Assembly (NCBI GenBank): GCA_034665305.1
Contig: JAXDFZ010000010.1
Location: 186,001-250,000 of the forward strand
Direction: 5' to 3'
Length of the DNA: 64,000 bases
Source of the DNA: DASXRU01 sp034665305
Lineage (GTDB): Bacteria > Acidobacteriota > Blastocatellia > Pyrinomonadales > Pyrinomonadaceae
In this document: positions 41,167 to 50,046 of the stretch, one piece after another
Layout: each line of letters begins with the position of its first letter
How positions within the stretch are numbered: position 1 is the stretch's first letter
Program-made: the position numbers and the translations under genes
The notes under the pieces: generated by a model
The model's input: the letters and a program-made list of their open reading frames with translations, nothing else
Databases searched by the model: none
Told to the model about the DNA's origin: nothing

Positions 41167-43827
41167 TTAACGTTTCAAGTTGGCTGCCCAACCGGTAATC
41201 ACCGTCAACGGAGCGGAAGGTGCTCCCGCCCGGGTGTTTAAAATAAATCGCTGCCCATCGCCGGCGGCGTCGAAATCCAGCCCGTTGCGATTCTCTATCT
41301 TGAAAAGCGCCGTCGGTGTTCCGGACGTGAACGTTTCGCCCGCGCTAACGAGAACTGACATCATGGTCTGATCTGGATCAGAGCTTAAGTAGAACAACTC
41401 TCGACCGTCGCTTCTCCACCGCGGATGATTCCCCCCGGCGGTTGAAATCTGAAAACGCTCTCCATCGCCGGGAAAGCGGCGGGCGTAAACTTCGGTTTTT
41501 CCTGACTCACTGGACGAGTAAGCGATCCAACGGCCGTCCGGTGAAAATCTTGCATTTGTTTCGTTGAATGGCGTATTGGCAAACGGAATTGGCTTTCGCT
41601 CACCCACCATCGGCAGGATGTAGAGGTCACTTTTAGTCTTTGCGGAATAGTCCCGGTAAAGCAGGAACTGCCCGTCAGGACTCCAGTCGAGCGGGAGTTG
41701 TGGGCCCTCCTGCGACGGGATGAGTGGCTGACCTTCCGCCCCTCCTACAGTTTTTTCGAACAGACTGGGAGGCCCGCTTATGTCATGTGAATAGGCAATG
41801 CGCCGCCCGTCCGGCGACCACGCCGAGCCATTCTCCATTCCGGATTCAAAAGTAAAGCGGGCGAACGAATTGCGGGACAGATCGCAAATCCAGATATCAG
41901 TGGTTCCATCCTTCCGGTCAATTACGTTCACTGCGAGTTTCTGTCCATCGGGTGAGAGTCTGGGGATGCTGTAACTATTCGGCTCGCCGATGGAACCCGT
42001 TTCGGCGCCGTTACGATTCAGCCATACCAGCCGCGAAGGTCGACCGGGAACCTGGAAGGCCAGTACTTCGCCGTTTCGGGAAACTGAAAAGTAGGAGTTG
42101 CCGGTGGAGCTGAAGTTGCCCACGTGATCCGCGATCATTGCCGGCTCGCCCGTCAGCCGCAGCGTTTGCAGATCGAAAGGCTGGGCCAGCAGTGCACCTT
42201 CCCGCAGGTAGAGTAAGAATCCGGGCGGCGAATAAATAGCGCGCGAAGTGGCGGCAGTCAAAAGCTGTTTCTGATCCGAGTCCAGCGATCCGATGTAAAG
42301 GTTCGAATCTTCCCTTTTCTTTGCACCCGCGAAAAATATGAAGTGGTGGCCGTCGGGAAGGAACTCAGGCCAGAAATGATAAATCTCCTGCTGCGCTGCG
42401 TCGGGTCTGGTCACCTGACTAACCTGGCCGCCCGCCGCGGAAACACGCTGGATACCTTCAGCGCCTATATTCTGGGTGAAAAGAATAACGTCGCTGCCGC
42501 TCCATGTTCCGCTGTTCCCGACCGACGGCGCTTCACAGATTACGACTGGCACGCCCCCGGTCGCAGCAATCTTTTTTAGTTTCCCGCCCGCAAAAAAAGC
42601 GATAAAGCGGCCGTCGGGCGACCAGAATGGGTTTTGCGCTCCGTCCGTATTCTCCAAAGGAGTAGCATCCAAAGACTCGAGACGGCGAATCCAGATACGC
42701 GTTCGTCCCGCCTCGTTCACCACCATGGCCAGCTGCCGCCCATCGGGGGCCACCGCCACGGGATAAGGCAAATCGTAACTATTAAAGGTTGAACGATCCG
42801 GAGGGTAAACCAGGAAGCTCGTCATTTTGGGATCCGCCGGTGACTGCCGGAAATACCACAACGCCAATACACTCATCGCCACGAAGAACACACCGGCAAG
42901 CAACCAGGCTAAGTGTTCGCGCTTAAATTTCCGATCCGGCACGGTCGCTAACGCCGGCGCCGAACGGGTTGTGCCGGACAGTTCTTCCAGCGCGAACGCA
43001 AGATCGCTGGCTGATTGAAAACGTCGCTCCGGTTTCTTCTCTAGACAACGTCGCACCACGCGTTCCAGGCCCGGGGGAACATTCGGATTCAACACTGAAA
43101 GTTCGGCGGGATCGTCTTTCAGGATGGCGTTCAGAGTTTCAATTGCCGAGCCGCTGCGGAAAGCGCTTTTGCCGGCAAGCATTTCGTAAAGGACCACGCC
43201 AAACGAAAAGATGTCGGAGCGATGGTCCACTCGTTCAGCTCGTACCTGCTCCGGCGACATGTAACCGACGGTACCCACGGTGGCGCCGGCTCCGGTATTT
43301 ACCTGGCGCGTTGGGATATCGGTTTGGGCTTCGGAGCCGGTGGGCGGCGCGATTAATTTAGCGAGTCCGAAGTCCAGGATCTTCAGACCACCTTGCTGGG
43401 TCAGGAAGATGTTCTCGGGTTTTAGATCGCGATGCACAATGCCGCGGAGGTGTGCCGCTGACAATCCCGCGGCGATCTGGCAGGCATACCCGGCAGCTGT
43501 GCGCGACGGCAGGGCGCCGGCGAACATGCGTTCGCGCAACGTCTCGCCTTCCAAAAGCTCGGCCACAACGTAAGGCGCACCGTCGTGTTCGCCGAAATCA
43601 AAAACAGCAAGAATGTTGGAGTGATTCAGCGCACTGGCAGCCTGTGCTTCCTGCTCAAATCGCCGCAGGCGATCGGCATCGGCGGAAAACGCCGGCGGCA
43701 AAACTTTGACCGCCACGTCACGGTTCAACTTCGTGTCGCGGGCGCGGTACACCTCGCCCATCCCGCCTTCGCCGATCTTCGCGCGGATTTCATAGCGACC
43801 CAGTTTTGTGCCGATGATCAAACTCAT
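41167..43827 (-). CDS. Ser/Thr protein kinase with PD40 beta-propeller
   Basis: 886 residues. Hanks kinase domain, residues 10-280: glycine loop KIGEGGMGEVYRA, catalytic lysine DVAVKVLPP, HRDLKPENIFL, DFGLAK and the APE-like MSPEQV. Then a membrane helix (residues about 306-326, WLLAGVFFVAMSVLALWYF) and an extracytoplasmic domain of about 550 residues with TolB/PD40 blades, each marked by PDGR or SPDG: FWSPDGRFIAFFAGG, RLSPDGQKLAVN, AWSPDGRRIAYS, DWSPDGQFLLYR, RFSPDGRWIAYS. Probably senses an external ligand or envelope state through the propeller. Such kinases are greatly expanded in Acidobacteria; the relic at 40906 and the chimera at 55818 belong to related lineages. Confidence 0.95.
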   Translation of the reverse strand: MSLIIGTKLGRYEIRAKIGEGGMGEVYRARDTKLNRDVAVKVLPPAFSADADRLRRFEQEAQAASALNHSNILAVFDFGEHDGAPYVVAELLEGETLRERMFAGALPSRTAAGYACQIAAGLSAAHLRGIVHRDLKPENIFLTQQGGLKILDFGLAKLIAPPTGSEAQTDIPTRQVNTGAGATVGTVGYMSPEQVRAERVDHRSDIFSFGVVLYEMLAGKSAFRSGSAIETLNAILKDDPAELSVLNPNVPPGLERVVRRCLEKKPERRFQSASDLAFALEELSGTTRSAPALATVPDRKFKREHLAWLLAGVFFVAMSVLALWYFRQSPADPKMTSFLVYPPDRSTFNSYDLPYPVAVAPDGRQLAMVVNEAGRTRIWIRRLESLDATPLENTDGAQNPFWSPDGRFIAFFAGGKLKKIAATGGVPVVICEAPSVGNSGTWSGSDVILFTQNIGAEGIQRVSAAGGQVSQVTRPDAAQQEIYHFWPEFLPDGHHFIFFAGAKKREDSNLYIGSLDSDQKQLLTAATSRAIYSPPGFLLYLREGALLAQPFDLQTLRLTGEPAMIADHVGNFSSTGNSYFSVSRNGEVLAFQVPGRPSRLVWLNRNGAETGSIGEPNSYSIPRLSPDGQKLAVNVIDRKDGTTDIWICDLSRNSFARFTFESGMENGSAWSPDGRRIAYSHDISGPPSLFEKTVGGAEGQPLIPSQEGPQLPLDWSPDGQFLLYRDYSAKTKSDLYILPMVGERKPIPFANTPFNETNARFSPDGRWIAYSSSESGKTEVYARRFPGDGERFQISTAGGNHPRWRSDGRELFYLSSDPDQTMMSVLVSAGETFTSGTPTALFKIENRNGLDFDAAGDGQRFILNTRAGAPSAPLTVITGWAANLKR

Positions 43828-43921
43828 TGGGTTGGGATTCTAACTGAGCAAACCCCCACGCCGAAGCCCGACCGTGTGAAATCCTCTTTAATGATCTGAC
43901 TTTTATTGTAGGCTGATAGCT

Positions 43922-44830
43922 ATGCCCGAATTGCCCGACATCGTTGTTTACATCGAAGCCCTGGAGGAGCGCGTTCTCAGCCAAACGCTCGAACGCGTAC
44001 AGCTCGCTACTCCCTTTTTGTTGCGTACGGCAGTTCCGCCACTGAGCAGTGTCGAAGGGCGCAAGGTTATCGCGTTACGACGGCTCGGCAAACGTATCTG
44101 TTTCGGGCTCGAGGGTGAACTATGGTTGGTGCTTCATTTGATGATCGCCGGCCGGTTGCACTGGCATCCTGGCCCAATCAAGCTTTCGCGCTCACCAAAG
44201 AACCGCGGCCTCGCGGCGTTCCAATTTAGTAACGGAACTCTTTCGTTAACCGAAGCGGGATCGCAAAGGCGTGCTTCGCTGCATTTAGTTGAAGCAGGGG
44301 AAGGCCTGCAGCATCTGGATCCGGGCGGCGTGGAAGTCTTTGAAATTGACGAACGACGCTTCGCAGAGGTGCTAACTTCAGCGAACCATACTTTGAAGCG
44401 GGCCCTGACCGATCCACGTCTGTTCAGTGGCATCGGCAACGCCTACTCCGATGAAATACTTTTTGCGGCGCAACTCTCGCCGATAGAGCTCACCCAGAAA
44501 CTTTCGCCGGACCAGATAGCGCGGCTGTTCGGCGCCACCCGCGAGACGCTGACGAGATGGGTCGATTTGCTGCGCGCGGAAGCCGGTGGAAAGTTTCCGG
44601 AAAAAGTAACTGCATTCCGCAAGGACATGGCGGTTCACGGCAGATACCACGAGCCATGCGTTCGCTGTGGTGCAAAAATCCAGCGAATTCGTTACGCCGC
44701 AAACGAGACGAATTACTGTCCGGTGTGTCAGACAGGCGGAAAGCTGCTAGCCGACCGCGCCCTTTCACGTCTGTTGCGCACGGACTGGCCCCGCTCGCTT
44801 GAGGAACTCGAATCGCTTACTTCCAACTGA
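43922..44830 (+). CDS. Fpg/Nei-family DNA glycosylase
   Basis: 302 residues. Starts MPELPDI, so the catalytic Pro2 and Glu3 are in place. The middle has LHLMIAGRLHW (the MTG..R-like void-filling region) and the helix-two-turn-helix SGIGNAYSDEILFAAQLSPI with the conserved Asn. The C-terminal zinc finger CVRCGAKI...NYCPVCQTGGKLLADRALSRLL is complete (four Cys). Bifunctional base-excision repair enzyme; whether it prefers 8-oxoG (Fpg) or oxidised pyrimidines (Nei) cannot be decided from the motifs seen. The stop codon lies at the start of a perfect inverted repeat. Confidence 0.9.
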   Translation: MPELPDIVVYIEALEERVLSQTLERVQLATPFLLRTAVPPLSSVEGRKVIALRRLGKRICFGLEGELWLVLHLMIAGRLHWHPGPIKLSRSPKNRGLAAFQFSNGTLSLTEAGSQRRASLHLVEAGEGLQHLDPGGVEVFEIDERRFAEVLTSANHTLKRALTDPRLFSGIGNAYSDEILFAAQLSPIELTQKLSPDQIARLFGATRETLTRWVDLLRAEAGGKFPEKVTAFRKDMAVHGRYHEPCVRCGAKIQRIRYAANETNYCPVCQTGGKLLADRALSRLLRTDWPRSLEELESLTSN

Positions 44831-44944
44831 AATGCATTCGCAGATTTCGCAGATTACACAGATCACGACAAGATCATAAACATGAGCTCTCTCCCAGTTC
44901 TCTTTCCCTTCTGTGTAATCTGCGAAATCTGCGAATGCATTTCA
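44828..44944. repeat. Perfect 34-bp inverted repeat after the glycosylase gene
   Basis: Arms 44828-44861 (TGAAATGCATTCGCAGATTT...) and 44911-44944 are exact reverse complements, with a 49-nt loop. The left arm begins with the TGA stop of the glycosylase. The CGCAGATTTCGCAGATTAC phrase also appears, less perfectly, at 3893 and 4020. Confidence 0.85.
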
Positions 44945-44981
44945 GTCAAACCCCAGGCGAACCAAGCCCGACCGGTTATCG

Positions 44982-44987
44982 TATAAT
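44982..44987 (+). promoter_or_regulatory. TATAAT -10 element close to the DUF4126 start
   Basis: Consensus TATAAT ends 8 nt before the ATG at 44996, so transcription would begin at or next to the start codon. There is no Shine-Dalgarno sequence; a leaderless transcript is suggested. No clear -35 element. Confidence 0.4.
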
Positions 44988-44995
44988 CCAGCGCT

Positions 44996-45598
44996 ATGAG
45001 TTTCATCTCCACACTGGCAATCGCCATGGGCAGTTCCTGGGTGTCGGGCATTAATCTTTATGCCGCAGTCGCGACGCTCGGGCTCCTCAGCCGTTTCGCG
45101 CATCTCGAGTTGCCAGGCGAACTCAACATGCTCACCAATTGGTGGGTGATTGGCATCGCGGTAGTTTTGTATGTAGTCGAATTCTTTGCCGACAAGATTC
45201 CAATCGTCGACAGCACCTGGGACATCGTCCATACCTTCATTCGAGTTCCGGCAGGCGCAGTATTGGCGGCCACGGCTTTTGGTGATTTCGACCGCAGCAT
45301 TCAGGTGATCGCTTTTCTTGTCGGCGGCGGGTTGGCTTTGAGTTCGCACGGAACCAAAGCGGCGACCCGGGCTGTGGTCAACACGAGTCCCGAGCCAGTT
45401 TCAAACATTGTGCTTAGTACCGGGGAAGATATTCTTGCGGTGAGTTCAATTCTGCTTGCCGTTTTTCTGCCCGTACTGTTGTTTGTGGTTGTGGCGGCAG
45501 GGCTGATCGTTTCATTTCTTGTCCTACCAAAACTGATCAGGTTCTTCAGGCAGGTAGTCCGGAGCGTGCGCGGGTTCTTCAAGCCCGCGACGGCATAG
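44996..45598 (+). CDS. DUF4126 membrane protein
   Basis: 200 residues. DUF4126 signature at the N-terminus: SWVSGINLYAAVATLGLLSR, then LTNWWVIGIAVVLYVVEFFADKIP (first 20 quoted in part), STWDIVHTFIRVPAGAVLAA, ALSSHGTKAATRAVVNTSPEP, and a C-terminal helix (ILLAVFLPVLLFVVVAAGLI). Four or five membrane segments. Function unknown. It appears to be the only gene in its unit, possibly from a leaderless messenger. Confidence 0.88.
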   Translation: MSFISTLAIAMGSSWVSGINLYAAVATLGLLSRFAHLELPGELNMLTNWWVIGIAVVLYVVEFFADKIPIVDSTWDIVHTFIRVPAGAVLAATAFGDFDRSIQVIAFLVGGGLALSSHGTKAATRAVVNTSPEPVSNIVLSTGEDILAVSSILLAVFLPVLLFVVVAAGLIVSFLVLPKLIRFFRQVVRSVRGFFKPATA

Positions 45599-45667
45599 GC
45601 AGGTTCAAATGACCGCCGACGCGTGATAATTCGCATCCTGCCGTCTGCAATCCCCAATCTGAAATCG

Positions 45668-46501
45668 TCAAGACTGACTGAAAACTGCCACGCCGGTGCG
45701 GTCCCAACTACTGAGGACGCTGCTGCGATTTTCACTTTCACCGCCTGCCAGTGCCCGCGCCAGCGTCCAGACATTGCCCAGCATCGGCCCGCGTTCGTTT
45801 CCGAAGTTTCCATAAACGTCCAACCACCAACGCCCCGGCACAATCATCGGCACCACGCGCTGTAGCAAAGCCGTGTCGAGGTAATGCAGTTCGCGGCCAT
45901 TGATGAATACGCCAGTGTTGCCATTGGAAGCATCGGCTGGCAGCGGCCCGCCGACGTCAAGGTTCGGATCGATCGTGCAAAGCACCGGCCCGCCCTGCAT
46001 TCCCCACGCACCGCACATCTTGTCGTACCAGTAGGAGCCATCAGGAAGTTGGCAGTTGTAGCGTTGCTCCAGCATAGCGACCTGATCGTCGCGCAACTGC
46101 TTTCCATTTACGAGCACCTGCCGTGCTGACGTGGAGTCGGTGGCCTGCGATGGAGGCGGCACAACGGTCGAAGGCGGCGCCAGCGACTGTTGATAACCAA
46201 TTTGTTCAATTCGCTGGCGCAACCCGGCCACCTGGCCGCGCACGTGACTGGACTGAATGGGCCCGAAACCAAAATTCGAACCAGCAATGCTGATGCGGCT
46301 CATGCCGCCATCGCCGTGGTTGATCATCACATTCATGGTTACCGGCCAGGTAAATCCAAACTGAAACGATTCGCCGCAAATGAACCCGTATCCGAGGTCA
46401 GACTTGATCGCCAACCCGAGGGACGTTATTGCCTGACCGCACAAAGCTTTTGCCTGATCAGGCGGCAGCGGAACCTGGAACGAGTCTTCGTGAGTGGACA
46501 T
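45668..46501 (-). CDS. Hypothetical protein with tandem NGR...GGP repeats
   Basis: 277 residues, family not known by name. Residues 1-100 are one domain (DSFQVPLPPDQAKALCGQAI, FGFTWPVTMNVMINHGDGGM). After a Pro/Ser linker come two copies of a 50-residue module: VLVNGKQLRDDQVAMLEQRY ..GSYWYDKMCGAWGMQGGP and VFINGRELHYLDTALLQRVV ..GRWWLDVYGNFGNERGP. Both share NGxxL, a Leu/hydrophobic helix, G-x-Y/W-W-D, and G-x-x-G-x-x-GP. No signal peptide. Likely cytosolic, role unknown. Confidence 0.65.
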   Translation of the reverse strand: MSTHEDSFQVPLPPDQAKALCGQAITSLGLAIKSDLGYGFICGESFQFGFTWPVTMNVMINHGDGGMSRISIAGSNFGFGPIQSSHVRGQVAGLRQRIEQIGYQQSLAPPSTVVPPPSQATDSTSARQVLVNGKQLRDDQVAMLEQRYNCQLPDGSYWYDKMCGAWGMQGGPVLCTIDPNLDVGGPLPADASNGNTGVFINGRELHYLDTALLQRVVPMIVPGRWWLDVYGNFGNERGPMLGNVWTLARALAGGESENRSSVLSSWDRTGVAVFSQS

Positions 46502-46521
46502 AGCGTTTCTCCTGCAGCTTC

Positions 46522-48108
46522 CTAACGAGGAGCCGGTAGAAAAAGTAAATCCTGAAAATCGAAACTGAAATCCGTTAGCGACGAGACGGCCTGCATCTTC
46601 ATCTGCTCAATATTGCCATCGGGTTTCAGCGCAAAGAAAACAAAAGCGTCGGCGGCGAGACTGCGATCGCGCCAGCGGGCGATGAAAGTGTCGTATTGCC
46701 AGTGCTCCAAATCCGCCACCATTCCCGGCGAATGGCTAAACCGCAATATCAGTTTGCCGCCGCCGGGACCGTCTTCCCGATCTATCGTCGCGTCGCCATA
46801 CCAGGCGTCCGTGTACCGGCCGGCATATTTTGCGAGCGGCAGAGAAGGCTTTGATTTGGTATCGCGCGCCGATTGCTGGTTGCGTTCCGCTTCTTTCGCA
46901 TTCATTACACCGCGTTCCGCGACGGTCCGGAAGGCGGTGATCCAATCTGTCGGTTGCACATTCAGGTAATGGTCGAGTACGTGGTAGGTGATAGCCTGGA
47001 ATGCGCCTCCTGCCTCCTGATTGGTCAGCACTACGACACCGAGTTTCAAATCGGGAATCAACGCCACGCGCGAAACCATGCCCGCCAGCCCCCCGGTGTG
47101 CGAGACGATTTTCCGGCCGCGATAATCAGTCAGGCCCCAACCTAATCCGTAACCGGCAAAGTTTGCCCGCAACGGTTCCAATCCCGGAGGCGGATCGTTG
47201 ACTGGCAGGGGAGTCTGCACCGCCCACATCGTGCGTGATTGGCGCTCGCTGAATAGTCTTTGTTTGCCATCGGCCGACTTCCGCACCAGTCCGCGATCAA
47301 GTTGGACTATGACCCACTTCGCCATTTCGACGACGTTAGAATTGATAGCGCCCGCCGGCCCGGAGTTATCCAGATCGTTGAAGGGAATTGGGGTCAGCTT
47401 CCCTTCGATTTTCGTGTGCGGAGAAATCGCGTTAACGGCCGGTGTGATCGCTTTTGCGCTGGTATTACTTTCCGTCATGCCCAACGGCAAAAAGATGCGC
47501 TCCTTGATGAAGTCATCCCAGCTCTGCTTCGTAACTGCAGGAATAACCTGGCCGGCCACCATGTAAAGAATGTTGTCGTAAGCGTAACGACTGCGAAAGC
47601 TGGAAGCCGGTTTTATGTAGCGGAGGCGGTGCAGTATCTCATCGCGCGTGAAAGTTGTGTGCGGCCAGAACATCAGGTCGCCCGCGCCCAGGCCCAGCCC
47701 GCTGCGATGGGTCAGCAGATCGCGGATGGTCATCTCACGCGTGACGTACGGATCGTACATCTGAAAAGTTGGCAGGTACTTGGTTACCGGATCATCCCAA
47801 CTTAACTTTCCTTCATCGACCAGGATGGCCAGCGCGGCGGCGGTAAACGCTTTAGTGTTTGAAGCGATGCCGAACAGCGTGTGTTCGTCGACAGGTGTGG
47901 GACTTCCCGCGCGCCGCACGCCATAACCTTTGGTCAGCACCACGTTGCCGTCTTTAACGATGGCGACGGCGACACCGGGAACGTCAAACTCTTTGAGCAC
48001 GCGCGCCACAAACGCATCCAGATCGGGCGGCGGACTCTGCGCCTGTGCGATCGAAGCGCAGGAAATGAGAACCAGAACTATTAGAAGCCGAACGCAGCGC
48101 TGCCTCAT
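46522..48108 (-). CDS. Serine hydrolase, class C beta-lactamase-like
   Basis: 528 residues. Signal peptide (residues 7-23, LLIVLVLISCASIAQA). Penicillin-binding/beta-lactamase fold: SxxK in FGIASNTKAFTAAAL (nucleophile Ser near 82), YxN as YAYDNIL, HTGG as VSHTGGLAG. The C-terminal 110 residues are a DUF3471-like lipocalin-type extension (KYAGRYTDAWYGDATIDRED). Probably a periplasmic esterase or D-aminopeptidase-like enzyme, not a true antibiotic resistance lactamase. Confidence 0.9.
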   Translation of the reverse strand: MRQRCVRLLIVLVLISCASIAQAQSPPPDLDAFVARVLKEFDVPGVAVAIVKDGNVVLTKGYGVRRAGSPTPVDEHTLFGIASNTKAFTAAALAILVDEGKLSWDDPVTKYLPTFQMYDPYVTREMTIRDLLTHRSGLGLGAGDLMFWPHTTFTRDEILHRLRYIKPASSFRSRYAYDNILYMVAGQVIPAVTKQSWDDFIKERIFLPLGMTESNTSAKAITPAVNAISPHTKIEGKLTPIPFNDLDNSGPAGAINSNVVEMAKWVIVQLDRGLVRKSADGKQRLFSERQSRTMWAVQTPLPVNDPPPGLEPLRANFAGYGLGWGLTDYRGRKIVSHTGGLAGMVSRVALIPDLKLGVVVLTNQEAGGAFQAITYHVLDHYLNVQPTDWITAFRTVAERGVMNAKEAERNQQSARDTKSKPSLPLAKYAGRYTDAWYGDATIDREDGPGGGKLILRFSHSPGMVADLEHWQYDTFIARWRDRSLAADAFVFFALKPDGNIEQMKMQAVSSLTDFSFDFQDLLFLPAPR

Positions 48109-48129
48109 AGAGTTGCTACTCCTAAGTTA

Positions 48130-48156
48130 GTAGGGGCGGCACTCCGTGGCCGCCCC
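48130..48156. repeat. GTAG-foot palindrome, single copy
   Basis: GTAGGGGCGGCACTCCGTGG followed by CCGCCCC, a perfect 8-bp GGGGCGGC / GCCGCCCC stem. Lies 22 nt upstream of the serine hydrolase start. Same family as 15228, 41118 and 60592. Confidence 0.8.
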
Positions 48157-48208
48157 TTTCCATGATCGAATTTGAAATGTGGAGTGGCCCCAGGGCCAGC
48201 TCGGACAT

Positions 48209-49132
48209 CTATTTGGGTTCAGGATGAACGCTCGCCTTGGGCACCGGAGTTCCGATGTGCAGCAGGCCCATCCACTTTCCGTTCCGATTCACCCAAATCG
48301 TGGTGTGCCGTTCGAGTTCGCCAGCCGGGTCTTTCACTGAGTAAGTTACCAGGGAAGCGTCGTCATCGATCTTCACGGCCTTCCAGTCGCTGAGCGTAAA
48401 CTTGGCAGCGTCCATCATCTTAACGCCCGCGATGGTCCCGGCTTTGTCGTGCGCTCCGTCCGGTGCCAGCTCAGTGAATTCCGGGGCCAGCATCGCCGCG
48501 AAGGCATCGTAGTTTTTAGTTTTGAATGTGTCCCAAACGGCTTTCTCGTTGGCGGTTACGTCAGCACCTGGCTCCGGCGGCTTCGGGCCCGGAGTCGTGG
48601 CGGCCTCCGGTGTCTGCCTGGGAGTCGGCGTGGGAGACGCCGCTCCGGCTGGTTTCGTCATAGTTTCCTGGTAGAAAAACGCTTGCCATTTCCCATCGCG
48701 GTTTACCCAGGCGGACGCTGCTAGATAGGGACCCGGTGGGAAGTCCTTTCCTTTAAAACTACCTTTGATGGTGGCCTTGTACGTCAGAACCAGAGCATCG
48801 CTATCAATCGGTATCATTTTCCAGTCTGAGAACGTGGCGTCGTTGACGGTTAGCTCCTTCAAATCGTTGATGATCCCCGCCTTGTTAAAGACCCCGTCGT
48901 CGCCGACCTCAATGTAATCGGCGGCCAACATACTGCCAAAAGCGTCCATGTCCTTTTTCTTTAGGGCATCCCACACTGCCTTTTCACGCGCTATCGCATC
49001 CGCTTCTGACGCGGTTGCCGCAGGTTTTGCCGGGGTGGTGTTAGCGTTGGCCGGTGCATTGTTGGCAGGCGGTTCCGTGGTGCAGGCGGCCGCGAAAACC
49101 AGGAAAGAGACGAGCAAGACAAACTTCTTCAT
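48209..49132 (-). CDS. Lipoprotein with two NTF2-like (DUF4440) domains
   Basis: 307 residues. Lipoprotein signal MKKFVLLVSFLVFAAACTTE with lipobox Cys at 17. An Ala/Pro-rich linker leads to domain 1 (residues about 42-160: EKAVWDALKKKDMDAFGSML, DYIEVGDDGVFNKAGI, ATFSDWKMIPIDSDALVLTY) and, after a Pro/Thr linker, domain 2 (about 195-300: EKAVWDTFKTKNYDAFAAML, APEFTELAPDGAHDKAGTI, FTLSDWKAVKIDDDASLVTY). The two are clear internal duplicates. Outer-membrane or periplasmic lipoprotein; activity not evident. Confidence 0.88.
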   Translation of the reverse strand: MKKFVLLVSFLVFAAACTTEPPANNAPANANTTPAKPAATASEADAIAREKAVWDALKKKDMDAFGSMLAADYIEVGDDGVFNKAGIINDLKELTVNDATFSDWKMIPIDSDALVLTYKATIKGSFKGKDFPPGPYLAASAWVNRDGKWQAFFYQETMTKPAGAASPTPTPRQTPEAATTPGPKPPEPGADVTANEKAVWDTFKTKNYDAFAAMLAPEFTELAPDGAHDKAGTIAGVKMMDAAKFTLSDWKAVKIDDDASLVTYSVKDPAGELERHTTIWVNRNGKWMGLLHIGTPVPKASVHPEPK

Positions 49133-49215
49133 AGAATTTCTGACTCCTTCGACGGGGATTCGAAAAACGTGTGCTGCTTCTATGACAAAACGGGATAGCA
49201 GTCAAGGGGGACGGG

Positions 49216-49369
49216 AGACAGTGGGCGGTGGGCAGTGGGCGGTGGGCAGTGGGCGGTGCGCAGTGGGCAGTGGGCAGTTGGCGGTGGGCAGTAAGCGGTG
49301 GGCAGAGTTTTTCTTTTAACTGCCCACCGCCCACTGCCCACTGCCCACTGTTCCCTGCCCACTTTCCCC
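49216..49369. repeat. CAGTGGGCGGTGGG tandem repeat with inverted half
   Basis: Ten-base units of CAGTGGGCGG / CAGTGGGCAG repeat about ten times from 49220 to 49305, then on the right CTGCCCACCGCCCACTGCCC recurs on the same strand, the reverse complement of the left. A T-rich AGTTTTTCTTTTAA separates the halves. It lies between the lipoprotein start and the EF-P stop. Related short repeats are at 22000-22030, 22178-22205 and 24880-24912. Confidence 0.8.
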
Positions 49370-49942
49370 TCACGCCCGGCCGGCGACTTCCCCCGTTTGC
49401 GTGTTGACGCGAACGATTTCGCCTTCTTTGATGAACAAGGGGACGCGGGCTGTTAATCCGGTTTCCAATGTTGCCTGTTTAGTCGCGCCGCCGGCCGCAG
49501 TGTCGCCGCGCATTCCCAACTCCGTGGAAATTACTGCCAGCTCGACATACTGCGGCAGTTGCAGGGAAACCGCGGCCCCGTTGTATTTCAAGACCTGCAG
49601 CACCACGCCTTCCTTCAGGTACTCGCGGTCGCTGCCCACGTCATCCGCCGAAAAAGTAAATTGCTCGTAACTCTTCTCGTCCATGAAGTGATAGCCATGC
49701 GCGTCGTTGTAAAGAAAAGACGCGGGAGCGTATTCCACGTCAGGTTCAGCAAATTTTTCGGTGGCCCGAAAACTTTTCTCCAGGACGGCGCCATTCAACA
49801 GGTGGCGTAACTTAGTCCGCACCATGGTCGCCGCACCGCGCGCAGTGGGCGACGCGAAGAACACTTCCAGAACCACGTACGGTTGACCGTCGACCGCGAT
49901 CAATAATTTGCGTTTTAGTTCGTTGGCCCCAATTAATGCCAT
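49370..49942 (-). CDS. Elongation factor P family protein with EfpL-type loop
   Basis: 190 residues, standard three-domain EF-P length. The N-terminal KOW-like domain holds QPYVVLEVFFASPTARGAAT: the loop that carries Lys34 in E. coli EF-P here reads SPTARGAA with Arg35 at the tip, the form found in the EF-P paralogue EfpL (YeiP). Domains II and III (HGYHFMDEKSYEQFTFSADD, LQLPQYVELAVISTELGMRG, ATLETGLTARVPLFIKEGEI) look like ordinary EF-P. It should relieve ribosome stalling on polyproline or related motifs. The loop would not need lysine modification enzymes. Whether a second EF-P exists elsewhere cannot be seen. Confidence 0.9.
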   Translation of the reverse strand: MALIGANELKRKLLIAVDGQPYVVLEVFFASPTARGAATMVRTKLRHLLNGAVLEKSFRATEKFAEPDVEYAPASFLYNDAHGYHFMDEKSYEQFTFSADDVGSDREYLKEGVVLQVLKYNGAAVSLQLPQYVELAVISTELGMRGDTAAGGATKQATLETGLTARVPLFIKEGEIVRVNTQTGEVAGRA

Positions 49943-50046
49943 AAGTTTTTGTCAAAGCCGCCTGCGGTGGCGGGCGGTTGATCGTTCCATTTGAAGTGAA
50001 GAGCAGCGAAACCTTAACCGCCCGAGGTGATACCTCATTGATTTCT

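Noticed and set aside
49216..49369. Tandem repeats resembling a CRISPR array
   Set aside because: Units are about 10 bp and abut without spacers, one half is inverted, and no cas genes are near.
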